Assembly (NCBI GenBank): GCA_038503065.1
Contig: JBCAMK010000020.1
Location: 310,001-374,000 of the forward strand
Length of the DNA: 64,000 nucleotides
Direction of reading: 5' to 3'
DNA from: Paragyromitra xinjiangensis
Lineage: Eukaryota; Ascomycota; Pezizomycetes; Pezizales; Discinaceae
Shown: positions 24,454-34,302 of the stretch, one piece after another
Position numbering within the stretch: the stretch's first letter is position 1
Layout of the letters: every line of letters begins with the position of its first letter
The notes under the pieces: model-generated
Seen by the model: only the letters and a program-made list of their open reading frames with translations
Database searches by the model: none
What the model was told of the DNA's origin: nothing
Position numbers and translations under genes: made by a program

Positions 24454-24908
24454 TGGCTAAAGAAAACTATTAGCTACAGTTAAGATTCAATGCGTTTGCG
24501 CCTGCCGTGAGAATTAACTCCCGCGGCCACATGGCCATTGTGTCATGCATATAAGGCCCTAGTTTTGTGGGAATTAACTCTTACAGTAGGCCAAAGCAAG
24601 ATATCCAGGGTACTGTGGAGATCTATAAGAGAGAAGAGGTTTTATCTCCACATTCCCTCCCTGGCACTAGGCCTTCTTACACTGGGAGTGAGAGGGAGGA
24701 ACAAAGATAATCTGGATGATTGGGAGATTCGCTCTTATCATACATTACCACGTTCTTCGAGGCCATTTAGCGGGTTGTTAGGCAAGGTATGTTCCAGTTG
24801 GCTCGCTACCAAGTCCTCTGTTGAATAGGGTAGGGGTTTTGTTGGTGGTGAAGACACTTTACTAGTTGTGGGGTTTCCTCTGGTGTCTGTGAACCCTTCC
24901 TCCGATGG
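24454..24908. other. Intergenic region between the two related genes
   Basis: This 455-bp gap holds the promoter of the shorter paralogue and the 3' end of the DUF4238 gene. No other feature was seen. Confidence 0.4.
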
Positions 24909-27063
24909 CTACCAAATTTCCATCAGCTGGAGTTCCAAGTTGTTTGTACAAAAAGAAGCAATAGAGTGATATACTTCAATGTCCTCCGCAATTTTTACCG
25001 GCTGCGGCATAAAAGCAGGCGCGTCTCCTTCGAGCCAATCAATAATACTACGATTGTTCTTCAAAAGCCAGTCCAGGAGCCCGATCATGATTTGTTCTTT
25101 GAAAAGCGGCAAGGTGCGGAAGTCTACCCTTACTTCCAATAGCAAATTTTGGAAAAAGTCGAATAGAAAGCTGGCAAAAAAGTCATTCATGCTCCTTACT
25201 AGCCGTGCTGGCCGAGCTTTAGATTTCTCTCCAAATACCCCAGTATCGCGATCTTCACCAAAAATTCTCTTGATGATCTGGATAACAGCGTGTTCTCGAT
25301 CTTTGTACTCAGCGCAGAACCAGTCATTGCCTTCATGTAGCATGAGATATAACTCAAAATTAACTTGCCACAATTTCCCTGGGGCTGGAGAACGCGAGTT
25401 ACGATATCGCGTGGGGAGTGCAATTGCTGGTATCTCGGAGGGGCTCAAGCTCTGGTGTTTCCAAGGTACGCCGACTTGTGGATCTTGTGGCAAGGGCCCT
25501 TGGGTCGGGTTCCAGGCTTTGGGTGGTGGATCCTCCGGTGGGTCGAACCTCCACGATCTAAACGACGACAGCTCTCCAGGCTCTTTCAGTAACTCCCTTA
25601 CTAAGGATGCATATTTGAATTTCTTATCATCGTCAAATGCTTGATTATCGCCGAACGCATCGAGAGTCTGTAGTACGGCAGATTTGGAGCTGAATGTGAC
25701 CACTCCATTCTCTTTAACGTTCCCTAAAATAATCGCGTTGACTATATGGGTATCTTTCGAGGAGAGTGTCGAAATTTTGAACTCAAAAAGATCCTCCTCA
25801 GAGTGTGTTGGTCTTTCGAAAAGCCCTGCAGTCACCATTTTCTTGCTCGAATAAGTGACTCTTGCTGGATCGTGAGGCGCATTGAGAAGCATCGACATGT
25901 CAAAGTGCTCGGGCGCCAGATGAATACGAACGGAAGGATCTGGTAGCATAATTAAACCCTCTGGCTTCAGAGCGACATGGCAGAGCGCTAGCACGATCTT
26001 CGGAGAGACGACGTAAATTTTGTGAAGCGGTCCCAGTGGCATTTTTCGACCTTCATAAAGTCCAAAAGAGTTGTCCGACATGATAAATTCCTCCCCAGGG
26101 GCGGCTTGCCAGATAGCCAAGTAAAAATTGCTGATTTGCGAAGAATAGGCAATGGCTTCCCAATGCTCTAAGTTAGGGTCAACCTCCTTAGACATGATAT
26201 CCTCCAAGAAGTTATCGTCCACAGAAGCGTTTTTTAGGTCTTTGGGGAGGATATCGAGAATTCTTCTCATTTCTGCTTCATTCCCGTGATCAAGAATCTT
26301 ATTGTGTGGCGTGAAAAGGTAGTACTTGAGAACGTGGAGCCAGGTGTCACGTGGCTCAGCTGTGAGATTTTCGCGTTTGCGGAAGGCTTGGATCCATGAG
26401 CGCAGTCTAGCATTTTCAGGGTGGTTTTCGTCAAAGTAAGTGCTCCCGATCGATAACTGGTGATAATACATGACGAACATGAATTTTCGCAAATAATTTA
26501 ACCATTTTCGACCTAAGCTATATTTAGGTGATGGAGCCTCTTTTCCTTTTCCCTTTTCTCTTTCTTTGGCATGTCCCTCCGCCGTGGCAAGAATGTGGCT
26601 AACTGTTTTGCTTGCATGGCCCTCGATCCTACTCAGCTCCTTCTCGATTACCCACGGGTCGATCTTCAGGGGATCATTGGTATTCTTGAAGAGGTCCTTT
26701 TTAGCATAGGATTCTGCGATAAAAGGCCTCTCGAGTTTGCCAGTTTCGACATGGTAGCACCAAATCACATCCTCCCCGTTTTGGCGGGCGCTTTCATCTC
26801 TGTTTTGGAGTGGAACCCCGTCAGTTTCTAGTGATTCATTTTAAGATGATTTCTTATGCCTACCTAAAGTGCCTCAAGACCCATTGTGGGATATAATGAC
26901 ACACCATGGTCTCTGGAACTTTGCTCTTAGCAGCAGATTCTGCTTTAGTCTCGCTAGTGATTTGAGGGTCATCCACTTGGGTAGTCACCCCATTGGAGAC
27001 AGGTGGCGATTTGGGTTTTGGATTCGGTTTGTTATTCTTCTTTTTCTTTCGGTTCCCTGCCAT
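24909..27063 (-). CDS. DUF4238 domain protein
   Basis: Exons 26864-27063 and 24909-26799 join across a 64-bp intron (donor GTAGGC, branch CTGAC, acceptor AAAACAG) to give 696 aa; the junction restores the frame exactly. After a Lys/Pro-rich tail (KKKKNNKPNPKPK), DUF4238 begins at about residue 56 with HYIPQWVLRHF and continues with the expected IWCYHVETG strand. DUF4238 proteins are widespread in bacteria and fungi with no settled biochemical role. The last about 200 residues form a helical domain shared with the shorter adjacent gene. Both genes are on the same strand, so this looks like a partial tandem duplication. Confidence 0.88.
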
Positions 27064-27789
27064 GTTGTGTGATCGTGAACTGGCGTGATTGTTTTCGGTT
27101 GAGTAGTTCGTTTACAAGAGAAATAGTTGGATTTAGTGGGAGGGCTAGGAAGGTGCAATAATCTTGGAGCCATATAAGGTTTAACCCAACGCGCTTGGCT
27201 TGTACTATATCGAGAAATTCAGGCAACCACCATTGCGGTCTCTCTGATACGTCGCAGTCTTTGGAGGTGGAACTTGGTTGGTGTTTAACGACGCGCAGCC
27301 AATCACGGAAATGATCTCTGCCCAGCTTTAGCCTCGTGCCCCCAACATGCAGCCGGAAATGACGTAGCTTGAGACCATCTTCAGAATCCTACATAGCTTA
27401 AAAAGTCCCAAGCAAGACATTCTACTACCGAATAACCTATCCGACAGCTATGACCCCAAAGCTAGGGTCCAGAGCTAGATCAGCGAACTCACTGCTCAGT
27501 ATTTTACTTCCTAGAGTCCAACTAAACACTAGCCCTATAAATGACCGTATGCTGACCCCACAAAAAGAAACAAGTTTATCCGTTAAACAAACAGTTGATT
27601 TATATAAATATTAGAAAGCAGAGCTGTGCGACGGGTATAAGTCAACAAGTCTCATGCTTTGTATCTGCAGTGCTGCATGTAGTAGCCCGAAAAATTGATA
27701 AGCAAGATTGGCTTCGAGGTAAATATCATCGAAGTTCATACATGTCACAGAAACAAGTAGGAAGGGGCATGTCATTTACTAACTGGTAG

Positions 27790-27839
27790 GCGAGGAGGGA
27801 GGGCTCGAAAGCCGCGCTAGCAGCTTGAGACCTCCTCGC
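27790..27839 (+). repeat. GC-rich hairpin repeat, copy 1
   Basis: A perfect 9-bp stem (GCGAGGAGG / CCTCCTCGC) closes a loop containing CGAAAGCCGCGC and GCTTGAGA. The same loop motif recurs at 28161-28215. The GC content stands out from the AT-rich surroundings. It could be a small RNA or a repeat remnant. Confidence 0.5.
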
Positions 27840-28160
27840 TCCTACAGGCAGGCAAAGTACATCTTGGAAGGTAATTTGCTAAAATCGAACTGTGAGTTGA
27901 TAGTAAATCAAGGGCATTCGGGGCCCGGCTAATCTGTTGGCCTCCAGTCAAGTTCTCCAATGCCCCAGATGTTGGAGTCGCCCGTAGCAAGTGGTTTCGT
28001 TACCCTTTATGGTATAGCGTCAATTAATAAGCTAACCCTAACCCAAGCAACAACAATCATTAAGCTGAGTAGATGATATTACAGCGGGGTATACACAGGA
28101 TTCATTAGTTGAGGTAAGCCCTAGGAAAGAAGTTTTTTATTGAAAAATTAGACCATGTCT

Positions 28161-28215
28161 TCGAGTAGGGAGGGTGCGAAAGCCGCGCCAGCTGCTTGAG
28201 ACCCCAGCCTTCTCG
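28161..28215 (+). repeat. GC-rich hairpin repeat, copy 2
   Basis: It shares GGGAGGG, CGAAAGCCGCGC, AGC.GCTTGAGACC with the copy at 27790, in the same orientation 371 bp away. The stem is weaker (CGAG..GGG against CCC..CTCG). Sequence after each copy is also loosely similar (GGCTAATCTG / AGCTAGCCTG), suggesting an old duplication of a longer unit. Confidence 0.5.
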
Positions 28216-29325
28216 CAGCTATTCTGGAAGCCCAAACTACGAAACCCATAAGTTACAGGACATCCGAGCCCTAGCTAGCCTGCTGACTTTCTAGTAGTTA
28301 AAGGCTTCAGATAGAGATAAAAAAGGCTATCGGGATTGTGTTCATATAGATCCTAGTGAGAAAAGAGGGTGCTTAATCATTGATAGAAAGAATCAGCGAA
28401 TTAAAGGATGATAGGGCAATAAATTCTAGCTTCCAGAATTGGAAAGCGTTACTAACATCCCCGCACGCGCAAAGCCCAACCAGTAGGGAAAAAATTCTAA
28501 TACCCCCCTTTTAATTAAATCCAAGAATTAATTATAATCGTAAAAATTGTAAAATCTTTGGGTTTCTCGCGAACCAACCACTAGATCCTGTCCAGTCTCG
28601 TAAGGAAGCAGTGGGCTTATGACGTCTCGAATAACAGGTGGTATATCCAACTGATCTTTAGCAAAATCTAGCCCTAATGAATACATACCTGTGTTGTTGC
28701 CCTAAATAACAGTCTCACCAAGTTTTTTTATGGTGGTGGTTCCGGATCACTAAATTTCTGTATGGGGCAGTTCGGCGTATTGAAGAGATCCGTTTTTCTG
28801 AATCTCCCATCATTCGAATGGATGTAGTTTAGTGAAATGGCAAATACGCCTGCAGCTAGGACACGACACACCTGCGCTGCTGTATCATCAATAATCAACA
28901 GCTGTTAATTCATCACTGGGGCGAAAATGACACGGATGCAATAGAGAAACGTGCGTAATTAATCCATGGCACCCAAAAAGTCGTAAAAAGCATGACAATA
29001 AGAAAATACTAAGCGTGACTACACGTAATAGTAATGGGATAGGCTCTAGATAATAACCCTGGACCTGAACTGCAGATCTTTGAGGGCAAAAACATCCCAC
29101 TTTCCAGAACGCAAAACAATGCATGAGATAAGACAGATACTTATCGAATCGCTCGCAGGGGTATGACAAATCTCAGATATACGTAGGCGTTGATCTATGC
29201 CTTCTTCGGTGGGTCCACTGAAAAACTTGAAACCAGCCACACACCTACACACCTGTGGCGACTCTAAGTTTCGGTCAAGCCGTGGCTCCCATCTTCGGAC
29301 TTTAGTAAAGAGTCCTAGATTTTAC

Positions 29326-29333
29326 TATATAAT
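29326..29333 (+). promoter_or_regulatory. TATA-like box of the ankyrin gene
   Basis: TATATAAT lies about 75-80 bp upstream of the ATG at 29407 in a CT-rich leader. Position and sequence fit a core promoter element; it is not proven. Confidence 0.4.
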
Positions 29334-29406
29334 ACACATCAGCCCTACTCTAGACACACCCTTTAATAGTAAAACTGCTAAGATATTTGTATCACACAAT
29401 CTCCCA

Positions 29407-30261
29407 ATGTCATTCCTCAGGCTGCCCGTGGAGCTTCATCTCAACATTGGAGGACGCCTCTCTTGGCAAGACCTCTACTCCCTCATCAAGTCCAACTCCC
29501 ACTTTGTAGATATCCACTCGCCTCAACTCCTCCCTCTTGCCGCACAAGAGGATGGACAAACCCTACTCTTGTGGGCCGCAAAGACTGGAGATGAGCCTTT
29601 CACTCGTCTTCTGCTGGAGGAACACAATATCCTCGTCACACCCCTAAACGAACCTTCTGGCGAATTGCAAATCTGCACTTCCGCACTTCACGTGGCATCC
29701 TATTACGGGCATATCAATATTGTCAGATTGTTGCTCGAAAAAGGTGCTAGTGTGAACGTGAGACTAGTAGGCAAAAAGACAGATACGAGTGGGTGGGCAA
29801 GCCCGCGTCCAGTGTATCCCCCTCGCAGACAACACGATGATTACTGGGATTGGCCAAACTTGCAGGCTCCAATCACCTTAGCAGTACAGCAAGGAAACGG
29901 GGAAATTATTAGGTTACTGGTTGCGGCAGGAGCGGATCCGGAAAGTTTGGATGGCAACGGTCACACACCTCTTTTTGTGGCGGTGGAGAAAGGCCATGAA
30001 GCTATCGTTAGATTTTTGGTCACAGAGATGTCCGTTAAAGATGACAGATACACATGTGCCCTAGTTCCTGCGGTCTACCCGTTTTGGCAGGAGGTGATGG
30101 TCGATTTATTGTTGCAGAGTGCAGAATCCGACATAAAGTCCACCACGGATATGTTGTTCGAATTCACAGGCCCGGAGGATCATAAAGAGATTCTCGAGAT
30201 CAACGCGAAGTTACACCAAAGGGCCGACGATTTGGGGGTCCCCCAAACAGGTGCACTTTAG
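29407..30261 (+). CDS. F-box-like ankyrin repeat protein
   Basis: A single exon encodes 284 aa. I start at MSFLRLPVELH because the F-box-like motif (LPVELHLNIGGRLSWQDLYSLIKS) begins right there, although the frame is open further upstream. Ankyrin repeats follow: DGQTLLLWAAKTGDEPFTRLLLEE, a repeat ending NIVRLLLEKGASVN, one ending IIRLLVAAGADPES, and GHTPLFVAVEKGHEAIVRFLV. The C-terminal repeat is degenerate. Fungal proteins with this order are probably substrate adaptors of SCF ubiquitin ligases, binding Skp1 through the F-box; this is family-level inference. The gene at 45017 has the same architecture. Confidence 0.88.
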   Translation: MSFLRLPVELHLNIGGRLSWQDLYSLIKSNSHFVDIHSPQLLPLAAQEDGQTLLLWAAKTGDEPFTRLLLEEHNILVTPLNEPSGELQICTSALHVASYYGHINIVRLLLEKGASVNVRLVGKKTDTSGWASPRPVYPPRRQHDDYWDWPNLQAPITLAVQQGNGEIIRLLVAAGADPESLDGNGHTPLFVAVEKGHEAIVRFLVTEMSVKDDRYTCALVPAVYPFWQEVMVDLLLQSAESDIKSTTDMLFEFTGPEDHKEILEINAKLHQRADDLGVPQTGAL

Positions 30262-31170
30262 CGTACCAGGCGAGGCGAAAGGCCTCCAGTGCGAGCATCC
30301 CCTGCCCAGATATTCCCCCTTCTGCTTGCGAGAATAAATTCTAGTGCTGGGATTTTCACAACACCGCGCTAATGTGGCTTAAATTCCACGGGAATTTATT
30401 CTCGCAGCAAGTAGTCATGCTTGAATAATTGTAAAGTGGTTCATGAAAGAGTCTCCTTATGTAAAAGATCCTTAGTTTAGAGTAAAGATATCTTGTATAG
30501 AGTAGAACCAAAGAGATGACTTGTTTTGCTTAGCCTGTGAAGGCTAACAACTAAATATAAAAAAGCCTTCATGACCATTCTGTCCAACAAGCAAGGGTGC
30601 GCGATAGCCTTTCAACTTGTCAGGCCCTGAGAGGGTCGGTTGAGGGGAGAGGGATAAGTGAAATTTCACTGGCCCCTGATCCTGCGATGATAGCGCCTCG
30701 ATGATCGAGGGAATAGGGTGAATTGCATGGGCACTAGCGCTAGCTACCTAGCACCCTCATAATATACATTCCACATTATGATTGGCCTACTCTAGGAGGA
30801 ATAGATTTGCCAGAATTCTTTTATCTTAGCAATTACCTTAAATTCATAAATGAAAACCTGAATGCAAAACACAAATAAACTGAAACAAAATCCCTCCAAT
30901 GCAAAAAAGAAACTAATTCTATCTGAGTCGAGTGATATGGCGTGAATAACCTTCCCACAAAATCCCCCAAAAGACCTATCCCGCTCTTAGGCAAAGATGT
31001 CACAATAGCGCTCCCCTCAGTGCTTCACCGATACCTCCTCACATTCTGACTCGGCAACATCCGATATGTCTGCCCAAACGCCGTAGGTCAGCTTCTTAAT
31101 GCTAACCATCTAATTGAAAAAACATAAATTGAAAAAGAAAATCATTACTGCGTTGAGGCCGGTAAGTCGA
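30262..31170. other. Convergent 3' intergenic region
   Basis: It lies between the + strand ankyrin gene and the minus-strand PanB-like gene and should hold both transcript ends. It includes a hairpin at 30327-30406 and AT-rich DNA. No gene was seen. Confidence 0.45.
30327..30406 (+). repeat. Hairpin with 15-bp perfect arms
   Basis: TGCGAGAATAAATTC (30327-30341) and its exact reverse complement (30392-30406) enclose 50 bp. It begins 66 bp after the stop of the ankyrin gene, so it may lie in its 3' UTR or be a small inverted-repeat element. Confidence 0.6.
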
Positions 31171-32349
31171 TCAGCGAGATGGAGGCAGAAACGAAAGTTG
31201 TACCAATTCTTCCCCGGGAAAAACTCCCTCTTCAACTTCCTTGACATAGTTCCTAATTGCCGTGAGAGACTTTGCGCCAATTGATTCGTACTGGCTATGC
31301 CATTGCGGGACCCATGGATCTTGGTAGCCAAGCATTTCTGACTGGAAGACTATTTGGCCACTGCATGCACTTCCGGAGCTGTTTTTTCGGGAAGTATTAG
31401 CGCTGGGGAGAGGCTAGGGGAGAAGACGGAGGAATGTGTGTAACCTACCCGATGCCGATAGTAGGTACGCTCACTTGGTTAGAAACCAATTTTGCTGCCT
31501 CTTCAGAGAGTGCGGTTAAGAACAGACCGACGGCTCCGGCCTTTTCTAGCGCAACTGCCGCGTCTATTATTTCTTGCGCCTAAATTGCATAAGCCCACCT
31601 GACCCTAATTGCTCATTCACAACCTCACCCCCTCTTCAGCTCTCACCATCTTCCCTCTTCTTCTTCATTTCTCTTCTCATACGTATGGATCAAAAAACAA
31701 GTGTAACTAACGCTTGAGTCCGTCATTCCAACTCCATCTTGATCACTCTCCGCTTGGTTGCTCCGTTGCGGTGTCAATCCAACTTGAACGAATACTGGGA
31801 TCCCAGCAGACGCGATTTTCCGAACCGCAGGACAGAGATCTTGATTGCCTTCTATTTTGATGCCGGCTACACCTGGACACTCCTTAATCATGCGGATTGC
31901 AGATTGGAGTGCTGTTTGTTGTTAGCCCGTGCAGCTTCTGGAAGATAAACACTATAATCTGGTTGAGAGTGAACTTTGCACGTGCCTTGCTCTGGAGTCA
32001 CTTCGTAACACCCCATCGGCAGATCTGCAATCAGCAGCGGTGTTTTGACGGCTCTGGCGACAGCTTTCGTGTGGTGTATCATTTCCTGCAGGATTGGATC
32101 AGTTCACAGCTTGCGTAGGACTCAACTCGCTTCCCCCAACGCGCGAGCGATAGTACTCACGTCCAAAGTCAGTGATATTGGTCCTTGCAGTCCCAATATC
32201 ACCTTCCCGAGAGAATCTCCAACGTGGACCAAGTCAATCCCTCCCGAGCGCTCCGCCAGGAGTCCTGACGGGTAGTCCCATGCTGTCAAGCCGACGAGCG
32301 TCTTTTTGTTGGCATATTTTCGGAGAAACGTTTGAAGAGTGGAAGACAT
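31171..32349 (-). CDS. PanB-like protein (ketopantoate hydroxymethyltransferase family), active site altered
   Basis: Five exons (32161-32349, 31986-32085, 31712-31911, 31449-31579, 31171-31378) give 275 aa, all in phase. Family PanB makes ketopantoate from ketoisovalerate and methylene-tetrahydrofolate in pantothenate synthesis. Visible are [14 protein letters not shown] with Asp45, ADLPMG with Asp84, IKIEG with Glu117 (Mg2+ ligands in the E. coli enzyme are Asp45, Asp84, Glu114), GLTPQ, PTIGIGSG and the C-terminal [10 protein letters not shown]. Two residues differ: the His before GLTPQ is Gln (VQVGLTPQ), and the catalytic Glu of the ECVP motif is Thr (LTALSEE). The glycine-rich loop after GLTPQ is also missing. 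The second intron appears to be GC-AG. It may be a paralogue with another role. Confidence 0.85.
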
Positions 32350-33135
32350 CGCGTACCGGCTAAATGTTTCCTGGTTTAGCGGGAGTTTTCACGTTTCTTT
32401 CCCGGGAGAGAGGAAAGAGCACTCGGAGAAACAGAGAGGGGTTCAAGTTCGTTATATGCCAAACCGAACTAACTATCTAGATAAGTGCTATCGCGACACA
32501 AGTACCCCGCACCCAAAAAGTACATTGTTGTCCCTGCTTGCCAGCCTTTCTCCCTTCCGCCCTGCCTACCAAGGCGACCAAGGCGTACAATATCAAGGTC
32601 AAAGTGTAGTCGTCACAGTGCGTTGGTTTGTAAAGATTAACCCCGCTTGTCCAACGAAGCCAGCGAAGCGGTCTTCCAACGCCTGCGCGTTGTTTGGCTC
32701 GTGGGTATCTGCCCGCGGGTGATAGATCATACCCCGGGTCTGCATAGGCCATGGGTGCATGTGCCGGCATATAACATTGCCAGAAGTGGACTCGAAGCGC
32801 TCTCGGAAGTTCTAGAGCCTCGACGAGAAACGAGGCGAGACAGATTTGCACAGGGGTTCCCCCACAGCCGGTGCCCTGGCCTTGGCGCTCCTGGGTGTTC
32901 CACTGCTTGCTGGTTGGTGCAGGAGACGTCAGACGAAAGGTTGGGAATCTTATTCGTTTGTGCACACCTCAAGCGTGCAGGAGTTTCTGGATCTGTGCCT
33001 ATTGCTATAATCGTGATATCATTTCAAACTACATTTTCAACTCTATTAGTCTATTCTAAGATGCAGCCTACCATTTCTATTGGGAATGTCCATCACCCGG
33101 TATTTAATGCAGTAGGAAAAAAAAGCAACACTCGC
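32350..33135. other. Intergenic region upstream of the PanB-like gene
   Basis: It holds the promoter of the PanB-like gene and the 3' end of the methyltransferase gene, both on the minus strand. Open frames on both strands around 32480-33000 look like chance ORFs in GC-richer DNA, with no domain. Confidence 0.4.
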
Positions 33136-34302
33136 TCAACAACCGAGAAATAAGCGGTCGGAAATATCCGGACACGTGGAAATCAAATCGGAGTCTTTCG
33201 CCCATCCCCAAACAGACCACCAGCATTTCACTTCCCCGTTACCCCAGTCATCAAATCCGGTTTCTACTCCCTGGTCTATCACCACCAGTCCTTCCGCGCT
33301 CATACATTTCTTAAACCCTTCCCTCTCCGCTTCAAAGCCATCCCTCAGCGGCATCTCCACTACCGCACGCGCCTCGGATCCCTTCTTCATCCATACACCC
33401 ACCATCCCTGCCACCAGCGCTGGATGTTCTGGGGAGTAGATCGGGTCAGCTGCCAGAACGAGATCGAACTTCTCACTTTCTTTCTTTCTACTCGTTTTAT
33501 CCCTCCAATCGAGAACCGCGACATCGACTTGGCTCTTCAATAAAACCCTATTTGCATCCACGTTCCGCTGCAAGTTCGGTACAATCTCAGGCAGATCTGT
33601 TAACAGAACCGGGACATCCCACGTTCCTGCAGCTGCCAGCCCAACCAATCCCGTACCAGATCCCAGCTCCAGTGCCCTGGCATCAGGCGCGAACTTCGGT
33701 AACGGTAGCTGTCCGAGACGCTTTGAGAGCAGATAAGAAGACGCCCACGTTTTTAGGCCAAGATTATCGGCGGTCAACGTTGGTTCGTGAATCGTTAGAT
33801 CGAGGGTCTCCGACGACGGTAATGGGATACGAAAGGTCCGAGTAGTCGACGGCATGGCTGTTTATCTTCCTTGTTAGTCTACCACCGGATTCCCAGAAAA
33901 GTTAGGCAAAAGGGCAATACCGGTGCGCCCACATCGCTCTGCGAGCCTAGCACTAGCAGACTCCCAGATCTGCTCTTGTATATCTTCATCAGATATCCAG
34001 GGGAGTGGAGAAGCGACGATGCTGGTGAGCCACTTTGTCAGCCCTGGTGGGGTGATGGGTGTATCGGCTGGTGGGCTATCCCATGATGGTGGCGGCAGAG
34101 TGAGGTGAGCAAGGGTTTTGAGGAGCAAGATGGCAGATGGTTTAGTGTATAGCGCTGGCAAATCGAGGACTATTCCCTCTTGATTAGGCCTAGAACTCGA
34201 AGTACTAACAACTAGCAATTTCTTACCGTGAAAATTCTCAGCCTCACCAGAGAAATCTTCAAGTTCTGGTGGGGGAGTGGGCAGTGTTAGAGCAGGTGCC
34301 AT
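33136..34302 (-). CDS. Protein-lysine methyltransferase, METTL21/EFM2-like (Methyltransf_16)
   Basis: Exons 33922-34302 plus base 33921, and 33136-33857, are separated by a 63-bp intron and give 367 aa. The N-terminal exon has the helical region typical of fungal EFM2-like enzymes (TPPGLTKWLTSIVASPLPW, then RLAERCGRT). The catalytic domain follows: NLGLKTWASSYLLS, SAM motif I ELGSGTG (about residues 191-197), acidic TDLPE (Asp215, Glu218), VLDWRD and the post-motif LAADPIYSPEH. Such enzymes methylate lysines on translation factors such as elongation factor 2; the precise substrate is inference. The two ORFs would be split without the intron, and the junction RT-AMPS matches the family. Confidence 0.85.

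Larger units (their letters stand above)
27064..29325. other. Intergenic region with two hairpin repeats
   Basis: No protein gene was recognised. It contains a pair of related GC-rich hairpins (listed separately) in otherwise AT-rich DNA, and the promoter of the ankyrin gene at 29407. Confidence 0.45.

Noticed and set aside
28029..28042. Telomere-like TAACCC repeats
   Set aside because: Only two copies in the middle of a gene-containing region, so no evidence of an interstitial telomere.
32477..32965. 162-codon minus-strand ORF and overlapping + strand ORFs
   Set aside because: Several open frames overlap in both directions, which reflects local GC content rather than coding; no domain was seen.
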